From Allium sativum (lineage: Eukaryota; Streptophyta; Magnoliopsida; Asparagales; Amaryllidaceae), in assembly GCA_030737875.1 (NCBI GenBank), contig CM060918.1, forward strand, positions 770,282,552-770,346,551: a stretch of 64,000 bases of DNA, read 5' to 3'. This document shows, piece after piece, positions 34,533-45,520 of the stretch. Numbering within the stretch: the first letter of the stretch is position 1; each line of letters starts with the position of its first letter. The notes under the pieces are model-generated. The model saw nothing but the letters and a program-made list of their open reading frames with translations. It was not told the DNA's origin and made no database searches. A program made the translations under genes and the position numbers.

Positions 34533-34864
34533 ATGACCTGGGCAATAATTCTCCCGCCCTTCCCCCTTGTGTTTTTGAATTTTGAGTTCTGCCCTAGTTT
34601 TAAACTGTTTTGAATTTGAAATTTTCTGAAAACTTCGACGGGCCATAATTTGGTCATACGGACTCCGATTTTCGAAAACTCAGACTCTATTTCGCGTATT
34701 TTTCTGAGACGAACGGAATGGTGAAATCCGTTTAACCTAATTCTTAGAATATAAAAAGAATATCTCTCATTACCATAATTCTTCAATTAACCCGCTTACG
34801 TATCCCTATTTACATATAAATCTCTTATTTTCAAAGCTAAAAGAATGCGAGGCATTACATTATA

Positions 34865-34976
34865 CTCTTTCTATTTAGTGGGTTCCTCTATGGATCTAGG
34901 TATATATATATTAAAAATACAATTACGTCCACTCACTATTTATACAGGAATCCTAAACCGAACCTCTGATACCAGA
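34865..34976 (-). other. Interior of element B next to its primer site
   Basis: The 112 bp of B between C and its own 5' LTR include the primer site at 34963-34974 (minus strand TGGTATCAGAGG). C therefore inserted just downstream of where B's reverse transcription starts. Confidence 0.88.
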
Positions 34977-37352
34977 TGTAACAACCTAAATTCCGACAGA
35001 TCGATTTTTTTTAGATTCTAATCTAACGAAACTCATGTTGGTTTGCTCTGGTATCCTGCAGAAAAGACAGAGACATAAAATATGTCAAAGCTCAGAAAGT
35101 ATCTCACAGCGGAATGGATAAAATATAACGTAATCAAAATATAGCCTTATCATAGCAATAATACTGCCTAACCAGTATCCAAAGCTATCATGTCTCTGCT
35201 ACAAATCTAACCTGCGAGTATGTGATGAGGAGGGGGTCAGAACACAAGTTCTGGTGACTGGATTTAAACTATACACTTTGGACAATCCTACATATACCAT
35301 TCAATCACATTTTGTTATTTATTAGGTTACTTGGGTTAATAACACTCAAGGCTTACACACACGTCCTACCCATTTACTTCCCAGTGGATTAACCTAATAC
35401 AGTATATATGTAGCTACCCTCCCCCAATATTGAGGTACTCCCTATGATACCCCACTCGTGCGGTCTTCACCGTAATTTCATAGAAATAAACGCAATCTAT
35501 TATCCTACGCCAGAGTGACGTACGGATCTCTACATAACATTGTTACGTTCTGCATATATCTGTCATTACTATTTTTTGTAAACGTATGGACTACCACCGC
35601 TGATCAAATCAGATTCCATACCAGCGTAACGCCCTCAAGTCTACGATATACCACCCAGAGCCGATATGCATGTATCTAGACTTTCCCACATACGTATCAT
35701 CAATCATATTCGATGCCTTAACTACACATAATGTGTACCAGGTTCCGTGGCAGGGATATATAAGAAACACATAACTTAGTCGGGAGCTTTTCCATATCTG
35801 TACATGCCCGTATTTAAGAGCATCAAAATACAGATATTCCTAGGTTCTGTTTTTCATGGTGGGTATGGCCCACCTCGGCCCCTCCCTCAACTAGTAAAGA
35901 CTACAAAAGCTAAGCGACTTGCCCATAACAAACAATCTAAACATCCAATTGGCATCTCCCGTCAATAGCCGTACCCCGATAGTGAAAGGTGAATTGTCTA
36001 TTGGGTTTAGCTCTAGTCTTTTTGCATTCCACGGGCTGCCGATGGCGGGTACACAACGATCTACTATCCATGCTGGTCCTGACCTATGCCTCCCCATTGA
36101 GGCGACCGCTGAATCACCCAAGTGTCACCACGTCACAACATTCTGACTACAAAGCTACTTTTACAGTCAAGGCCCACTCACCTGGTAGTTACGCGCAAAC
36201 CCAACCTCTGATAGCACGGCCTAAACATCTACCACCACACAGAGGACTACCAGGAGCACCTTACGTACCTCAGGAAGTCGCGTGCTTCCCCTTCCAGTCC
36301 TTCGGAGCCAGTAGAATAATCAGATGAACATGCGATCCTTATGACACCACGATGATCTACCCCATTGGGTTATTCACCCTCAAACATGTGAACTGGTATA
36401 AGCGCCTCATTTTAATATGTTATTAGACCCTATGTCTAAACATTCTTTTATGCGCTTGCCTTACCTCATCAGGTTTCCATTTAACTTGGTTATTCCCTTT
36501 TCACATTGAATTCTTAATCAAGTTACCAAGTTCCTCTCACTTATTAATTTCAGTCATATAACTTAACCCATTTAAGTTTATTAATAAGCCCACAACATGT
36601 TATTCTCTAGATTGTGATCCAAGGTCTGTAATCCACAATCCCTTTATACTCTAGTTTGACTTCACAGTTACAACAACATGTTCTACTTAATATGTAATTA
36701 AGTATATCTCTATTTACATGTTTTCTGTTTAACCATATCACTTATCATTTATGATTAAATATAACTTATTTTATTTCATAAGTTTGATTCACTCTTTCCT
36801 ATTTAATCATAATTCCATCTTACACTATCATTATAACTTATCGTTGATTACTTATTAACTTATTTCTCTTAACTAAGGTTCTATAATAAGTCTCCTTTCC
36901 ATTTATTATAAAATATTTCATAATTTTCCCTTATCCCTAGGACAATCCTTAATATGTTATTCTTATCAGCATATTTCAGATTTCCAAGTTTTCAAATTAC
37001 TTGATTTATAATTAAGTACAACTTCTTGCATTCCATAAATTTCCCCCATTTGCTGATAACTTAATTTACAATTAAGTACCATTTTTCTCATTACACAAGT
37101 TATCTCATTTTCTCACTAGTTTATTATAACCTAAGTTATAATATTCACTTGTCCCTAGGACAAGTCTACCTATTATATAACATTCTCATTAATGTAATTT
37201 ATTCATAATAGGTTATTATCATTCCCCGTTCATTCCATTTCCTTTTACTGTTGTGTCTTCCATTTAATTCCATTTATCTCCATCAATTACAATTAATGAT
37301 GTTTATCAACCTGCCATTTACATATATTTAAACACACGTTTATGTACTAGAC

Positions 37353-37560
37353 CTCTCACATTAAGCCTACACTTGTGGATGCTGGATTTGCCGGGCAGTT
37401 CCGGACAGACTTCTTCCACAAGTTGACTTAACCTCGTGTCTTAGCACTGTTACATGTTTTATTTATGCACTTAGACCCCTCACATTAGACTTACCACTTG
37501 TGGATGCTGGATATGCTGGGCGGTTCCGGGCAGACTTCTACCACAAGTGTAATCTAATCT
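37353..37560. promoter_or_regulatory. Paired hairpins with conserved GCCGGGCGG loop (B, 5' LTR)
   Basis: Module 1 arms acacttgtgga/tccacaagt enclose loop gccgggcagttccgg. Module 2 arms ttaccacttgtgg/ccacaagtgtaa enclose loop gctgggcggttccggg. The loop core has one change in each module relative to the other LTR. Confidence 0.75.
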
Positions 37561-39002
37561 CATGTCTAAGCGCAGTTACAGTTTCTTATTCACTATAAAT
37601 CTTCTATATAATCTAGGTATGTCTATTCTTTCAAATTTCCACTGTAATTTATATTTTACATGTCATCATATTATTTTTATTTTATCACATACGTTCTTTC
37701 TAACATATAATCAATTCTATTCCATCATGTAATCAATTAATCAGATAATTGTTCAAATTTACCAAGAAAATGCGATTGCCAAATCATGTAATATTTCTCA
37801 ATTTCTACCGTTAATGGTACAGGTACATTAATGTCACAAGTTAACATAGAACTGAAACAACAGTAATTACTACACATATTTTGACAAGTTTTCCAACATA
37901 TTAATATCTTAGGATATTAATATTCCAACATGTCATATTCGTCACTTTAATCCTTTTAACATACGTTTAAACATTTCAATATATCATATTCAAACATGTC
38001 ATAATAACATTTCAATACTTTTAATTATTCTAGCCAATTCACATTGTACAATAACGGGGAATGTTAAACGACAGTATATCATTATCTAAAATGATATAAC
38101 TTAAATCCACTCACCTTATTTGCTTTCCAAATCCTGGATCTGGTCCAGATTTAGCATTCCATGGTTTTCCTAATTGGATTCAGAACTTAACAACCATGGA
38201 TTCATAGTTTTTACTAAAATAAAAAGGGAAGAAAGAGGAAGAAAATTGAATAGACCAGATCTAGAAAATTACCTCACTTCGCATTTGATTCTGAACATCT
38301 TCTAATTAATATTCATTTTTTTCTTCAGATCTTGATTTAGAGTTTTCCTAAACTAATTATCTGATTTTTCTAAAGAGATTTGAGGAGGAGAAAGAATGGA
38401 AGAGCTTAGACGTTGTCTCAGAGAATGTGAGATTTAGGCTAGGCTCTGCTTGCCTATTTATAGGTGTTCAGGATCTTATCGTACATGCATCGTGGAGTCA
38501 GCACTGAACCTGGTTAAGAAAACAGCCCAGATACGTCAATGGATCTGCCCGGATCTGGGGGGTGTCGACTCCGGTGTCGACACCCCTACAACGACCCCCT
38601 CTGGGTCCCACAAGCAGTTTAGGCGCAGAAATTTGATTTCAAACTTTTGAATTTATGGAATTTATTTGGCTATTATATTCACATGAAAATTTCTCGTAGA
38701 CAATTCTTCTAATGGCCATTTTATGCGTATATATTTACACATAACTTATGTTTGGTTTTCAAAATTTAAACGGTGATGCATCGTTATTTGATTCTTGCCA
38801 TATTTTATTGATTCCAGCCTTATCTTGAATTTTATCTCTTATATACATATACTTTTGCACATATATACATATATATTCTCGTATATATATATATCCTTTA
38901 TTTCCTTATATGTGCGTTCTTATTCTTACAAATTTTGAATTTGTATGCGTACACATAGTTGTATGTTCTGTTGGCCTTCTCTAAAACAAAGATAAAAATT
39001 AT

Positions 39003-39075
39003 GTCGCCGACGGGGTTCGAACCCCCAACCTCTATGTTGCAAATCCAATGCCTTGACCAACTGAGCTATGATATC
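39003..39075 (-). ncRNA. tRNA-like sequence in B 5' LTR
   Basis: Same unit as 21753-21825 with three differences over 73 bases. Both Pol III boxes (TAGCTCAGTTGG and GGTTCGAACCC) and the TTTTT terminator are unchanged; the differences fall in the D-loop end and the anticodon arm. The acceptor stem still does not pair. Confidence 0.65.
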
Positions 39076-39364
39076 TTTTGTTAATAAGTTTAGAGACAAT
39101 GGTAGTAATTGTTCTCCTTCTTTTACCTTATTTTCATGTTATGCTACAATACTTTATTTAAAGGTATCTTTTTCATATTAAATCAGTTTTTTTGCAATCC
39201 ATAGGTCTAAATTGACCAGAAAATCGCCACGAACGCAATGACGCTAATCCCATAGCCAAATTATGTAAGATTTATCTTTTCCTTAATTGTTTATGTTTGT
39301 GCATATATATATACATATATGCATTATTTAATTATTTAATTGTTATAAAATGTGGGGCGTTACA

Positions 39365-40200
39365 GTTCATATGCTTCATGGAATGAGTAAGATAGTCAAA
39401 TTCCTTCAACAATTAAAAAGTTATGACAATTTTAGTAACAGTCTCAAACTCGGCGTGTCGCTATGTATTCGACGGAACAACGAACAAAATCACAATTTTA
39501 GCTTTGAAAACTTCAAAATTTGGAAAGATGAACAAAATGAAAGTTATAGCATAGTTTCTAAGTTTTCCATAATGACTAAGATAATCAAGTTCCAATCAGT
39601 GGTTCAAAAGTTATGACCAATTTAGTAACAATCTCAAACTCAGCCAGTCACTATGTATTCGACAAGACAACGAACAAAATCACAATTTTAGATTAGAAAA
39701 CTTCAAAATTTGGAAAGATGAATAAAATGAAATTGTAGCACAGTTTCTAAGATTTTCAGAATGACTAAGATAATCAAATTCCATTCAGCGTTTCAAAAGT
39801 TATGACGATTTTAGTAACAATCTCAAACTCGGCTTGTCGTTATGTATTATACAGGACATCGAACGAAATCACGATTTTAGCTTAGAAAACTTCATATTTT
39901 GGAAAGATGAATAAAATGAAAGTTGTAGCATAGTTTCTAAGCTTTCTGGAATAACTAAGATAATCAAATTCCGTTTAGTGGTCCAAAAGTTATGACAGTT
40001 TTAGTAAAAATCACAAACTCAGACTATCGCTATGTATTTGACAGGACAAAGAACAAAGTCACGGTCTTAACTTTAAAAAAATTCAAAATTTGGAAAGATT
40101 AATAAAATGGAAGTCGTAGCATAATTTTTAAGCTTTCCAAAATAACTAAGATGATCAAATTCCGTTTAGTGGTTCAAAAGTTGTGACTGTTTTAATATAG
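39365..40200 (-). repeat. ~190-bp tandem repeat array in element A LTR
   Basis: The marker caaaagttatgac falls at about 39421, 39611, 39800, 39990 and 40181, a period of 189-191. Each unit contains aactcggcttgtcgctatgt-like and aaaacttcaaaatttggaaa blocks. With the cut unit at 17588 there are about five and a half units; removing B and one target duplication gives a spacing of about 188 between the units on either side. Confidence 0.93.
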
Positions 40201-41317
40201 CAATAAAAAAGAAAACCAACAAGAATAGAACCGACGTCAACTCGATTTTGTCACAACTACTCAATAAACTCAGAGAATATCACCAACAAGGATTTCAACT
40301 AGAAAGTGTGAGGTTCACTCACCTGAATAAGAATCAACAATAAGATATAGGAAGCAAAATAGGAGCTTGAAGCTTCAATTGGCCTTCTCAAAACCTGCTG
40401 AGAAGTTTATTGTAACATGCAGGTCTAAAACGTTAGTTACTTTAAATAATATTTCAACCAGAGATCAAAGAAGGATTTTGATTTGATATTAGAGTGATTA
40501 CCTGCTGGATCCCTCTATTTTATAACTTAATTTCACTAGTTGGATGCTTGGGAGGCTAAGATTTTGATTTAGAATGGATTTTTAGGGTTTTTCTTCTTTT
40601 TGGGTTTTGAGAAAATCAAATGAGGAGAAAGGATACGTACTGTATTCTTACTCTCTCTAGAAACCTCTTATAATGATTAAATCTTAAAATCCCATTAATC
40701 CTAATCAAAGCTACTAATTAGATATTAGGCTTTAATAGCTCAAATTATGGTTGATTACCTTAATTATGGCTTATTTAAACAACTAATTTTACCACAGAAA
40801 AATAATTTTACAATCTTATAAAATCATTCCCAGCATACATAAAAACACATTTTGCAACAAAATAAGCATTTTGTAGTTTCACCTCAATAAGATGTTCTAC
40901 AAAACACCGTTTTGGCCTAAAATAATTATTACTTATATTTTGACAATCCACTGCGCTAAGCAATGCAAAAATCATAAAACATTTATTCTTATCTCAAAAT
41001 CACTTGTCAAAATATTTTCAATATTTTGTTTTTCTATTGTTATTCTAATATTAAAAATCCGGTTTACCTCTAAACTCAACATATATATATATATATATTT
41101 ATATGTATTTATTTACACACTTTCACCAAATTGCCAAAGCCATCGGTTATTCTTATTTTCCAAATTCTCAGCAATTCCCAATTTATATTAAATAAAACAC
41201 CAAACAAACTCCGTTTGCATTTGAAAAGACGTTTATTTCTTGATTAACAAATTAAAATTCTCGTTATAATTCATTAATTACTACAACAAATTATTGTCTA
41301 AGACTAGGGTAGTAACA
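40201..41317 (-). repeat. Element A LTR, right portion
   Basis: The minus strand starts TGTTACTACCCTAGTC at 41317, directly after a polypurine tract, so this is the start of A's 3' LTR. It continues leftwards through the 190-bp array and, beyond B, to about 15660, roughly 4 kb in all. No coding sequence seen. Confidence 0.7.
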
Positions 41318-42605
41318 GACTTCTCCCCTTACAAAAATTGCGTCCTCGCAATTTCCTTAGGGATAGTCATAAAAACCTTATTTAATACACCATCACAAGA
41401 AACAACAACAAATGAAATAAACTTGAGTATAAAACTCCTTGTCCTCAAGCTCGGAAAAGAGATAAACTCGGATATGCGCACAATACCCTTACAAGCTTCT
41501 CTGCTTCAACACTTGAAATTATCCGATCATCGAAAATTTTCAAAGGCGTTTAATCTTTGAGACAAAACCTATAGCAAGGTGTTACATGAGAGGCACTTCA
41601 AAAAAGAAAAACTCTCGTAAACTCGAATAAAGAACCCAACTACAAATCCAGCATCCCGTAACACTTCTTTACAAAGTAAGACATATGGATGTCGAAAAAC
41701 TCGAGATAGCCAACTGGAGAGTGTTTTCAAAAATGCGCTACAATCAATAAGCTTAGAGATGACTATCAGTGCACTAAAGAAACTCAATAGAGGTAAGATC
41801 ATGGATAGAAAAATTTAACGGATTTTCTATAGTTTCGATCACACAAATTTAACAACTCATGGTCTTTCCAAATCCCAATCAAAGGCGTATTCCCATAAGA
41901 TTTCCCTCGATAGAGTAAAGGGATAATATTCATTTTGCCCGTACTCAACAACTATTATAATCCATAATGGCAAGAAGGGATGAAATTCGACTAAGTTAAT
42001 AAGATAGAACGATTGGTTTTAAAAGTAACCAACCATTCCAAAAAAAATCTTTGAAGTTTTAATTTAAATTCTCATGTCATTATAGATAACAAGACCACTT
42101 CAAATGGCCATTTATGAAAAGATATAAGGTAATTAAAACTCTAGTTCATAAAAAAAATCATCTCAATTATTGAATTTATAAATTCATACTTAATTCTTAT
42201 CATACCCTTTCTTCTCAAAATCTACTTATTATAAGATAGTACGGAAATTACTATATTTTCATAACTAACCTTCTTTATTACCCTTCAAATTTATAAATTA
42301 ATTAACTAGAAGAAATGCAAAATTTAACTCTTTATTTAGAAATTGCATTTGGATTATTTACCATGCCAACAACGTCTTAAACGTTGTTTTGGAACCCCTA
42401 TCAACCCAGGGCATCCCATGTCTCTACCAGAGTTCTTAAACCATGTTTAGACCCATCAACAAGATTAATAGCCACAACTTTTCTCTTTACCACGAAGGAG
42501 TACTACACCCCAAACCAAAGAGAACTCAAGAACTCGACTAGGAATGATTTCCAAAATAAAGGTGTACCTCAAAGGTGAGATGGACCATTGGAAGCTCTTG
42601 CCATG
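41318..42605 (-). other. Element A interior near its polypurine tract, pol lost
   Basis: The polypurine tract is 41318-41332 (minus strand ttttgtaaggggaga). Between it and gag only about 1.3 kb remains and no protease, RT or integrase motif can be read, so pol is deleted or decayed beyond recognition. Confidence 0.65.
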
Positions 42606-43490
42606 TTAAGATTTCCCAAATTCGACCATCAATCTCTTAGGGCACGAGGATTTCTCATGACCCACTTCTTTGCAATATCTACAAATACGAGGTCTAGGAC
42701 AAGCATGAGCAAAATGATTAGTCGATCCACAATTGAAACATCCCTTCGTCGAAGTCGAGGGAGGTATTGCAAAAGGTTGGAAAATATAGGCTATTGTGGT
42801 TCTTCTTATTCTGAGGGACATGCTTAGATTTGGAGAAAGGTGAACACCTCTTATTCAGATTACCTCGGACATTAGCATCATCATCACTGTCTTTCTCTTT
42901 CTCGAGCACCTTGAGATGCAGAGCTGCATCCACTAATTCATCAAAAGTCAACTTGAGTTGCAGCAAGAGAGGCCTTCTGAAATATTCCTTAAGTCCATTC
43001 ACAAAATTAAGATTCTTATTATAAGGGGTAGAAACATGTTCTAGGCCATACTTCGACAAGGCTTTAAAATATTGGACATACTCTTGAATAGTCGAATTCC
43101 ATTGCTTAAGATCAAGAAAGCGACGAGCAAAGATTTCATTTTGGACTCTGGAATGAATTTAAGCTCAAATCTCTCTTTAACTGTTTCAACTCTAAAATGG
43201 TTTCATCCAACTCGAACATAAGAAATTCATACCAATCAAGAGCATACTCGATGCCACAAGAATACAACTATGCTCAGAAATTTCCATGCTAGAGAAAATA
43301 CACTAACAAGTATGAAGCCAAGCCTGGATCTCAAGAATAGTCTCGGTGCCTTTGAATGGCTTCCCTTTAAGATGGGAGAAATCACGGCATATAAGCGCAA
43401 AAGCTGATTTGCGCGGTGGAGAGGAACGAGATGAAGCAGAAGGTTGGATGTTCCTAATAATTTCTAATATCTGCTCGGAGGATATATAAA
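42606..43490 (-). pseudogene. Ty3-gypsy gag remnant with two CCHC zinc knuckles (element A)
   Basis: Gag forms the virus-like particle and binds element RNA. Reading leftward, the pieces are HLKGKPFKGTETILEIQAWL near 43370 (the usual start of the retrotransposon gag domain), FARRFLDLKQWNSTIQEYVQ and YFKALSKYGLEHV near 43040-43130, then FVNGLKEYFRRPL and LTFDELVDAALHLKVLEKEK to about 42890. Two knuckles follow, CFNCGSTNHFAHAC (about 42705-42750) and CRYCKEVGHEKSSC (about 42650-42690), both with all Cys/His ligands intact. At least two stops and a frameshift between 42755 and 42830 break it. Element D has inserted upstream of this part, at 43529. Confidence 0.9.
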
Positions 43491-44421
43491 CATCCTTTGG
43501 ACAGAAATCACCAGCTAGTATGGTATTCTGTAACGACCCGAAAATCTGGGCCAGTTTAAATTTTTTATTTTGGCAATTTTAGCGAATTTTGAATATTTAA
43601 AATAGATTATTTTAAATAATATCGACGAGAAATTTATTTTGAATAGAATTCGAACGTATATATTATATACGTCGTCGTTAGAATATAATTAATTATATAT
43701 AATTATAAATAGAATTGAAAATGGCGCGGTAGTTCGATAATTCGATTTCAAACTTCAATTGAACATACCGGGTGCAAAACAAACTGGATTTTAGTGAAAC
43801 CAAAAACATTAGGATCTAATTGAGAATATCTTTCCAACGAATCCGAAAAATCGAGATTTCATAGCGGGAATCAAAAGATATGTCCAGTTGAAAATTCTGA
43901 ATAGTCGTTATGGAATTCAGGCGCTTAAAAATGGAAATTTTGCAAACGACCTCGGATTTCGGCGAAACCACTTTTGTTGGGTCCGTGATGTCAAATTATT
44001 GCTATATTCCAAATTTCATAATTTTTCGAATCAGTATGTGAGCGTGGCAAAGGAAAACGCGTTTGACTAGTTTCAGTTGATTTTAATCGACTGGAAAATG
44101 GCCATTTTTCCAACGGTCTCAGAATTCGTCGAAACTAATTTTATTAGGACCGTATCATCAATACGAAGCTAGAAAATATTTTTCTTGAATTTTTAGATTT
44201 AATATGTGACCCCGGTAAATTGAAATGCGCGATCAAATTCAATATATAGAGATATATGTTGATTTTGACGAAAACTGATCGAAACGATCGAATTAGCTTA
44301 CGATACATATCCCATTGTGTTCAGAATGGGGGTAATTAGCTATGGACGACAGGCGGTGGACCTCGTTTAGAGGTCAAATGAAAAAGTCAACTATTTGAAA
44401 TAAAATAATTAAATAATTAAA

Positions 44422-44427
44422 TATAAA
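44422..44427 (+). promoter_or_regulatory. Putative TATA box of element D 5' LTR
   Basis: TATAAA is followed about 8-12 bases later by cttctctctcatcc, a pyrimidine-rich start-like region. The same arrangement is at 52541 in the 3' LTR. Confidence 0.6.
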
Positions 44428-44454
44428 ACCCTTCTCTCTCATCCTTTTAACTCC

Positions 44455-44890
44455 TTTGCCCCCCCATCGTTCATTCTCAGAACTGAAAAGAAAGAAAAAA
44501 TTGGAAGACCGCCAGACCCCGTCGCCCTCCCCTGGCGATCACCACCGCCGCCGCTCCACCAGCCAAGCCCCCCATCCGCTCCGATCCCCTCTTCTCCTCC
44601 TTCTCTAGCCCAGCTCGACTGAATCGAGCCTCCCACTCACGAGAAACCCCCCTATCGCGATTCCACCTGCGTCGCCCGCGCTAGCGGTTCCCCCACCGCA
44701 CCCCCCTCTTCTTCCCCGACCTCATCCTCAGACCCTGTCGCAGCACCCCCTTTCTTCAATCAGAAGCCCTAGCTCCCTCCACTGCCTGAAGACCGCTGCC
44801 TGGCATCGCCGGCGCCAGCTCCGACGAGCCATCCTCCACCCGCCGACGTCAGCACAAGGAAGACCCCCCTCCAACGATTACAGTAAGTTT
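44455..44890 (+). promoter_or_regulatory. GC-rich exon-like leader with splice donor (D 5' LTR)
   Basis: About 430 bp of C-rich, codon-like sequence (many CCG, CCC, TCC, CGC triplets) sits between the TATA box and acaGTAAGTttt, a near-perfect plant donor at 44883. AT-rich intron-like DNA follows. It looks like the first exon or leader of a transcription unit inside the LTR. No ORF in it is shared with the second LTR in length, so a protein is doubtful. Confidence 0.55.
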
Positions 44891-45251
44891 TATAACTTCT
44901 TTTTTTAAAAAAAAATTGATTTTTATTTACTTAAAGTTTATTTATTTTATTAAGTAAAATCTGATGTGAATTTAAATAAAAACTGATTTTTATTTATCCT
45001 AAAGCTTTGATTTGTAAATAGAAAAGATTTGATTTTTCTATATGTAAAGCCGATATTTTTATCAATGAAAAGATTCGATTTTTGTTGAAGGAAAGAAGAG
45101 ATTATTAACGTGACAAAGTAGAGAGTTTTAACATGTAAAGGAAGTGATTTTTAACATGTAAAGAATGAAAATATAATTTTCATATAGTATAGAAAATATA
45201 ATTTTTATTTGATAGGAAGATTAAAGATATGGTTTTTATAATATGGAAGTA

Positions 45252-45520
45252 TTAAAAATTCGATTTTTATATATTGAATAGCGAAGTAAAAATTCGATTT
45301 TTATATATCGAATAGCGAAGTAAAAATTCGATTTTTATATATTGAATAGCGAAGTAAAAATAGGATTTTTATATATTGAATAGCGAAGTAAAAATTCGAT
45401 TTTTATATATTGAATAGCGAAGTAAAGATATGATTTTTTTATATATATAGTAACAATATAAAAATGGGATTTTTATATACATAGCAACTATATAAAAATG
45501 TGATTTTTATATATGTAGTG
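45252..45520. repeat. 34-bp array with AAAAATTCGATTTTT palindrome (D 5' LTR)
   Basis: The unit taaaaattcgatttttatat followed by attgaatagcgaag occurs about five times, then decays into spaced variants aaaaatgggattttt and aaaaatgtgattttt. Each unit has a 6-bp arm palindrome around three bases. Confidence 0.92.

Larger units (their letters stand above)
24188..34859 (-). mobile_element. Element C: LARD-type LTR retrotransposon, minus strand, nested in B
   Basis: LTRs of about 4.07 kb (24188-28257 and 30788-34859), TGTAACACCCC...GCATTACA on the plus strand, enclose a 2.53-kb interior. Perfect 5-bp target duplications TTATA flank it (24183-24187, 34860-34864). The primer site is at 30774-30785 and the polypurine tract at 28258-28272, so it is transcribed leftward, as is B. 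The LTRs differ by only about 1-2% in the first 600 bases by eye, mainly point changes and G-run length, making C the youngest insertion here. Its only sizeable gene is the ORF at 28839-30134. It lacks gag, protease, RT and integrase, so it would depend on a relative for mobilisation. Confidence 0.95.
30788..34859 (-). repeat. 5' LTR of element C
   Basis: 4072 bp, near-identical to 24188-28257. It carries a 17-G run (31134-31150), a hairpin pair (33063-33260), a 34-bp array (33495-33763) and a GTCGAC cluster (34460-34532). Confidence 0.95.
17725..39364 (-). mobile_element. Element B: LARD-type LTR retrotransposon, minus strand, containing element C
   Basis: Two LTRs of about 4.39 kb (17725-22111 and 34977-39364), both TGTAACA...TGTTACA on the plus strand, enclose an interior. 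Without nested C that interior is only about 2.2 kb. The primer site (34963-34974) and polypurine tract (22112-22126) put the 5' LTR on the right. No gag or pol is visible, so B is non-autonomous. The LTR pair differs by roughly 8% over the first 240 bases by eye. The flanks attta (17720-17724) and gttca (39365-39369) both align with the same gtttc position of the 190-bp unit, so they are a decayed 5-bp target duplication. Large LTRs around a small gene-less interior are the LARD pattern. Confidence 0.93.
34977..39364 (-). repeat. 5' LTR of element B
   Basis: 4388 bp, the partner of 17725-22111. It carries the hairpin pair (37353-37560), a GTCGAC pair (38563-38582) and the tRNA-like unit (39003-39075). 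As the 5' LTR it would drive transcription of B. Confidence 0.93.
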
